Shown one piece after another: positions 62,307-64,000 of a stretch of DNA of 64,000 nucleotides (position 1 is the first letter of the stretch; every line of letters starts with the position of its first letter). The stretch covers positions 124,001-188,000 of the forward strand of contig NZ_QNVT01000010.1 of the NCBI RefSeq assembly GCF_003385515.1, written 5' to 3'. The notes under the pieces were generated by a model. It saw nothing but the letters and a program-made list of their open reading frames with translations. It did not search any database and was not told the DNA's origin. Source of the stretch: Chryseobacterium pennae (GTDB lineage: Bacteria > Bacteroidota > Bacteroidia > Flavobacteriales > Weeksellaceae). The translations under genes were made by a program, and so were the position numbers.

Positions 62307-63377
62307 ATGAAACATTTTTTTAAAATATTCACAATAGCCGTTCTCGGGATTTTGGTTGCTTCATGTAAAGATGAAGATCAGGCAATAATGAACGAAACAG
62401 GACAGAGTAAAATTACATCTGATAAAGCAACTATTGTTTTAGATAAAGCTCATTTAGACGATGCAGCAGTTAATTTTACATGGGCAAAATCAACTTTCGA
62501 TCTGTCTGTGGTTTCTGCTCCGAAAATTGAAATAGGGCTTAAAGGAAGTAATTTTAAAGACGCTAAGTCTTTGGATGTTGTAACCTCACCTTATTCAATG
62601 ACAAATAAACAGTTGAACACATTGTTATTGAGTTTAGGAGCAACTCCCAATGAAGCTAACCAGGTAGAAGTAAGGTTAAGAACAGTAGTGGGAACAGCAT
62701 CTTTTTATTCCAATGTAATTACACTAGCTGTAACACCTTATATTTTAGGACCAATATATAATTATACAGATCTTTACCTTATAGGAGATGCTACCGCAGG
62801 AGGTTGGGATAATTCTGCAACTAATGCAAAATTATATCCTTTACAAAAAGCAGCTACAGCTGGAGTATATTCTTATACCGGATATTTTGCAGTGGGAGGG
62901 GTGAAATTTATTCAAACTCCCGGATCCTGGGATAATCAATATGGGCTTGGTGCTTCTGCAGGATCTTTACTTGCTGGAGGAGGATCTTCAAATATTTCGA
63001 TAGCTACAGCAGGATATTATAAACTTACAGTTGATGTAAATGCTTTAAAGTATACTTTAACATCCATTAGCGACCCGACAACGTCATATACTGTTGTTTC
63101 CATGATTGGTTCAGCTTCAGCAGGTTGGGATACTGATGTAGATATGGAAAAATCAACTTTTGATCCTCATGTTTGGGTGAAGAAAAAAATTGCTTTAAGC
63201 TCAGGTGAGTTTAAATTCAGAGCAAATCACGATTGGGGAACAAACTGGGGTGTTGCTAAAGAGTTCTTTGGAGTGGCAGATCTTGGAGGTGGAAATATTC
63301 CTGTAAGTGAATCTTTCAATTATGATGTGTATTTCAATGATATTACAGGAGAATTTTCAGTAATTCCCGTATTCTAA
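62307..63377 (+). CDS. SusE-like outer-membrane glycan-binding lipoprotein
   Basis: A 356-residue lipoprotein with lipobox VASC (Cys20). The N-terminal SusE-type domain (about 30-145, with TIVLDKAHLDDAAVNFTWAK) is followed by two starch-binding-like repeats, YLIGDATAGGWDNS... and MIGSASAGWDTD..., each with aromatic residues in NQY/NWG-like positions for stacking against sugars. In B. thetaiotaomicron, SusE and SusF bind starch at the surface. It lies between susD and the GH97 gene. Confidence 0.88.
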   Translation: MKHFFKIFTIAVLGILVASCKDEDQAIMNETGQSKITSDKATIVLDKAHLDDAAVNFTWAKSTFDLSVVSAPKIEIGLKGSNFKDAKSLDVVTSPYSMTNKQLNTLLLSLGATPNEANQVEVRLRTVVGTASFYSNVITLAVTPYILGPIYNYTDLYLIGDATAGGWDNSATNAKLYPLQKAATAGVYSYTGYFAVGGVKFIQTPGSWDNQYGLGASAGSLLAGGGSSNISIATAGYYKLTVDVNALKYTLTSISDPTTSYTVVSMIGSASAGWDTDVDMEKSTFDPHVWVKKKIALSSGEFKFRANHDWGTNWGVAKEFFGVADLGGGNIPVSESFNYDVYFNDITGEFSVIPVF

Positions 63378-63405
63378 ATCAATAAAAATCAAGTTAAAAT
63401 CAAGC

Positions 63406-63440
63406 AAAGTGCTGCTTTACTGCAGCACTTTATCTATTTT
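63406..63440 (+). terminator. Hairpin after the SusE-like gene
   Basis: AAAGTGCTGC (63406-63415) / GCAGCACTTT (63422-63431), then a T-rich run. It may act as a partial terminator within the operon or lower expression of the enzyme gene. Confidence 0.75.
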
Positions 63441-63462
63441 TTTAAGTTAATAAATAGTCATT

Positions 63463-64000
63463 ATGAAGAAAATTACAGTTGGAGCGCTCTTGCTCTCAAT
63501 GATGTTTACAGGTGTGAAAGCACAATCTTTAAAATCGCCGGACGGTAAATTTGAAATGAACTTCCAATTGAAAGATGGAGTCCCTTTCTATAACCTGAAA
63601 TACAACGGTGCGGTGGTAGTTGAAGATTCAAAATTGGGATTGAGATTATTTAAAGACACAGCCATAAAATTTGCTTCTGAAATAGCCAAACCGGAAGACG
63701 CAAAATATGACCTTAACAACGGTTTTGCGAAGGTAGATGAAAAAAGAGACTCCAAAAACGAAACCTGGCAGCCGGTTCTTGGAGAAAAGAAAAATTATAT
63801 CAACAACTACAATGAATTAGCGGTAACTCTAAATCAGGCTTCTACAGACAGAAGTATTGTGGTAAAATTCAGATTATTCAACGATGGACTTGGATTCAGA
63901 TATGAATTCCCGCAACAGAAAAACCTTAATTATTTCGTCATCAGAGAAGAAGATTCTGAAATCGATTTCCCAACTGATATGAAAGCCTGGTGGATTGTAG
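63463..64000 (+). CDS. Glycoside hydrolase family 97 enzyme (SusB-like alpha-glucosidase), 3' truncated by the window
   Basis: The first 179 codons of a secreted enzyme. It begins with a signal peptide (about 1-21, ending KAQ) and the GH97 N-terminal beta-sandwich: LKSPDGKFEMNFQLKDGVPFY-like segments, then VVKFRLFNDGLGFRYEFPQ, which is close to the SusB family. GH97 enzymes include inverting alpha-glucosidases and retaining alpha-galactosidases, and the deciding catalytic region lies beyond the window. Position after SusCDE favours the glucosidase role. Confidence 0.85.
   Translation, partial: MKKITVGALLLSMMFTGVKAQSLKSPDGKFEMNFQLKDGVPFYNLKYNGAVVVEDSKLGLRLFKDTAIKFASEIAKPEDAKYDLNNGFAKVDEKRDSKNETWQPVLGEKKNYINNYNELAVTLNQASTDRSIVVKFRLFNDGLGFRYEFPQQKNLNYFVIREEDSEIDFPTDMKAWWIV

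Overview
The window looks like chromosomal DNA of a Chryseobacterium-type flavobacterium (Bacteroidota, Weeksellaceae). The grounds are low GC, promoters of the Bacteroidota form TTTG-N18-20-TAnnTTTG, weak Shine-Dalgarno signals, many TonB/Sus outer-membrane systems, a GLPGLI-family protein, PorT of the type IX secretion system, and small GG-leader peptides like the 'bacteriocin-like' families of Chryseobacterium. All calls come from reading the sequence; no database search was run.

Layout. 0-11.7 kb: end of a probable lipid kinase, a dicarboxylate symporter (dctA), gamma-glutamyltransferase (ggt), a large TonB receptor, an SDR-type L-threonine dehydrogenase, a NodB-fold protein without its metal ligands, a membrane metallophosphoesterase and a stand-alone KAS III-like enzyme. 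11.7-16.4 kb: a core block with ubiE/menG, porT, a coiled-coil gene overlapping zapA, a probable 6S RNA, and RNase Y. 16.4-25 kb: an accessory stretch with an MFS transporter, three six-cysteine GG-leader peptides (two tandem paralogues and a third 6 kb away), yeiH with a LysR regulator, and a CLC-F type fluoride exporter behind a fluoride riboswitch. 25-34 kb: housekeeping genes gcvT, idi, serA, mscL, nnr, lgt, yidD and rarA. 34-44.7 kb: membrane and secreted proteins of unknown role, pheA, dnaA, a low-molecular-weight tyrosine phosphatase and an RsmI-like methyltransferase. 44.8-49.9 kb: an AraC regulator followed by a TolC/EmrA/EmrB tripartite efflux operon. 50.3-53.4 kb: a TonB siderophore-type receptor with a siderophore-interacting reductase. 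53.4-54.3 kb: a non-coding array of ~180-190 bp repeats organised as A-B dimers. 54.5-57.5 kb: a methyltransferase and metG. 57.8-64 kb: a Sus-like glycan-uptake operon (SusC, SusD, SusE-like, then a GH97 enzyme cut by the window end).

How the genes work together. The Sus operon would bind and import an alpha-glucan-type oligosaccharide and cleave it in the periplasm. The receptor/reductase pair would import ferric siderophore and release the iron. The fluoride riboswitch and CLC-F pair form a self-contained fluoride-resistance unit. The zapA/6S/rny block follows the widespread zapA-ssrS arrangement.

The strongest candidates for something little described are the six-cysteine GG-leader peptides, which have no export or modification gene beside them, and the dimer-organised repeat array. 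Heptamer tandem repeats lie in or near the promoters of the fluoride exporter and yeiH. Several regulators and enzymes have a -7 element 4-5 bases from the ATG, which suggests leaderless mRNAs.
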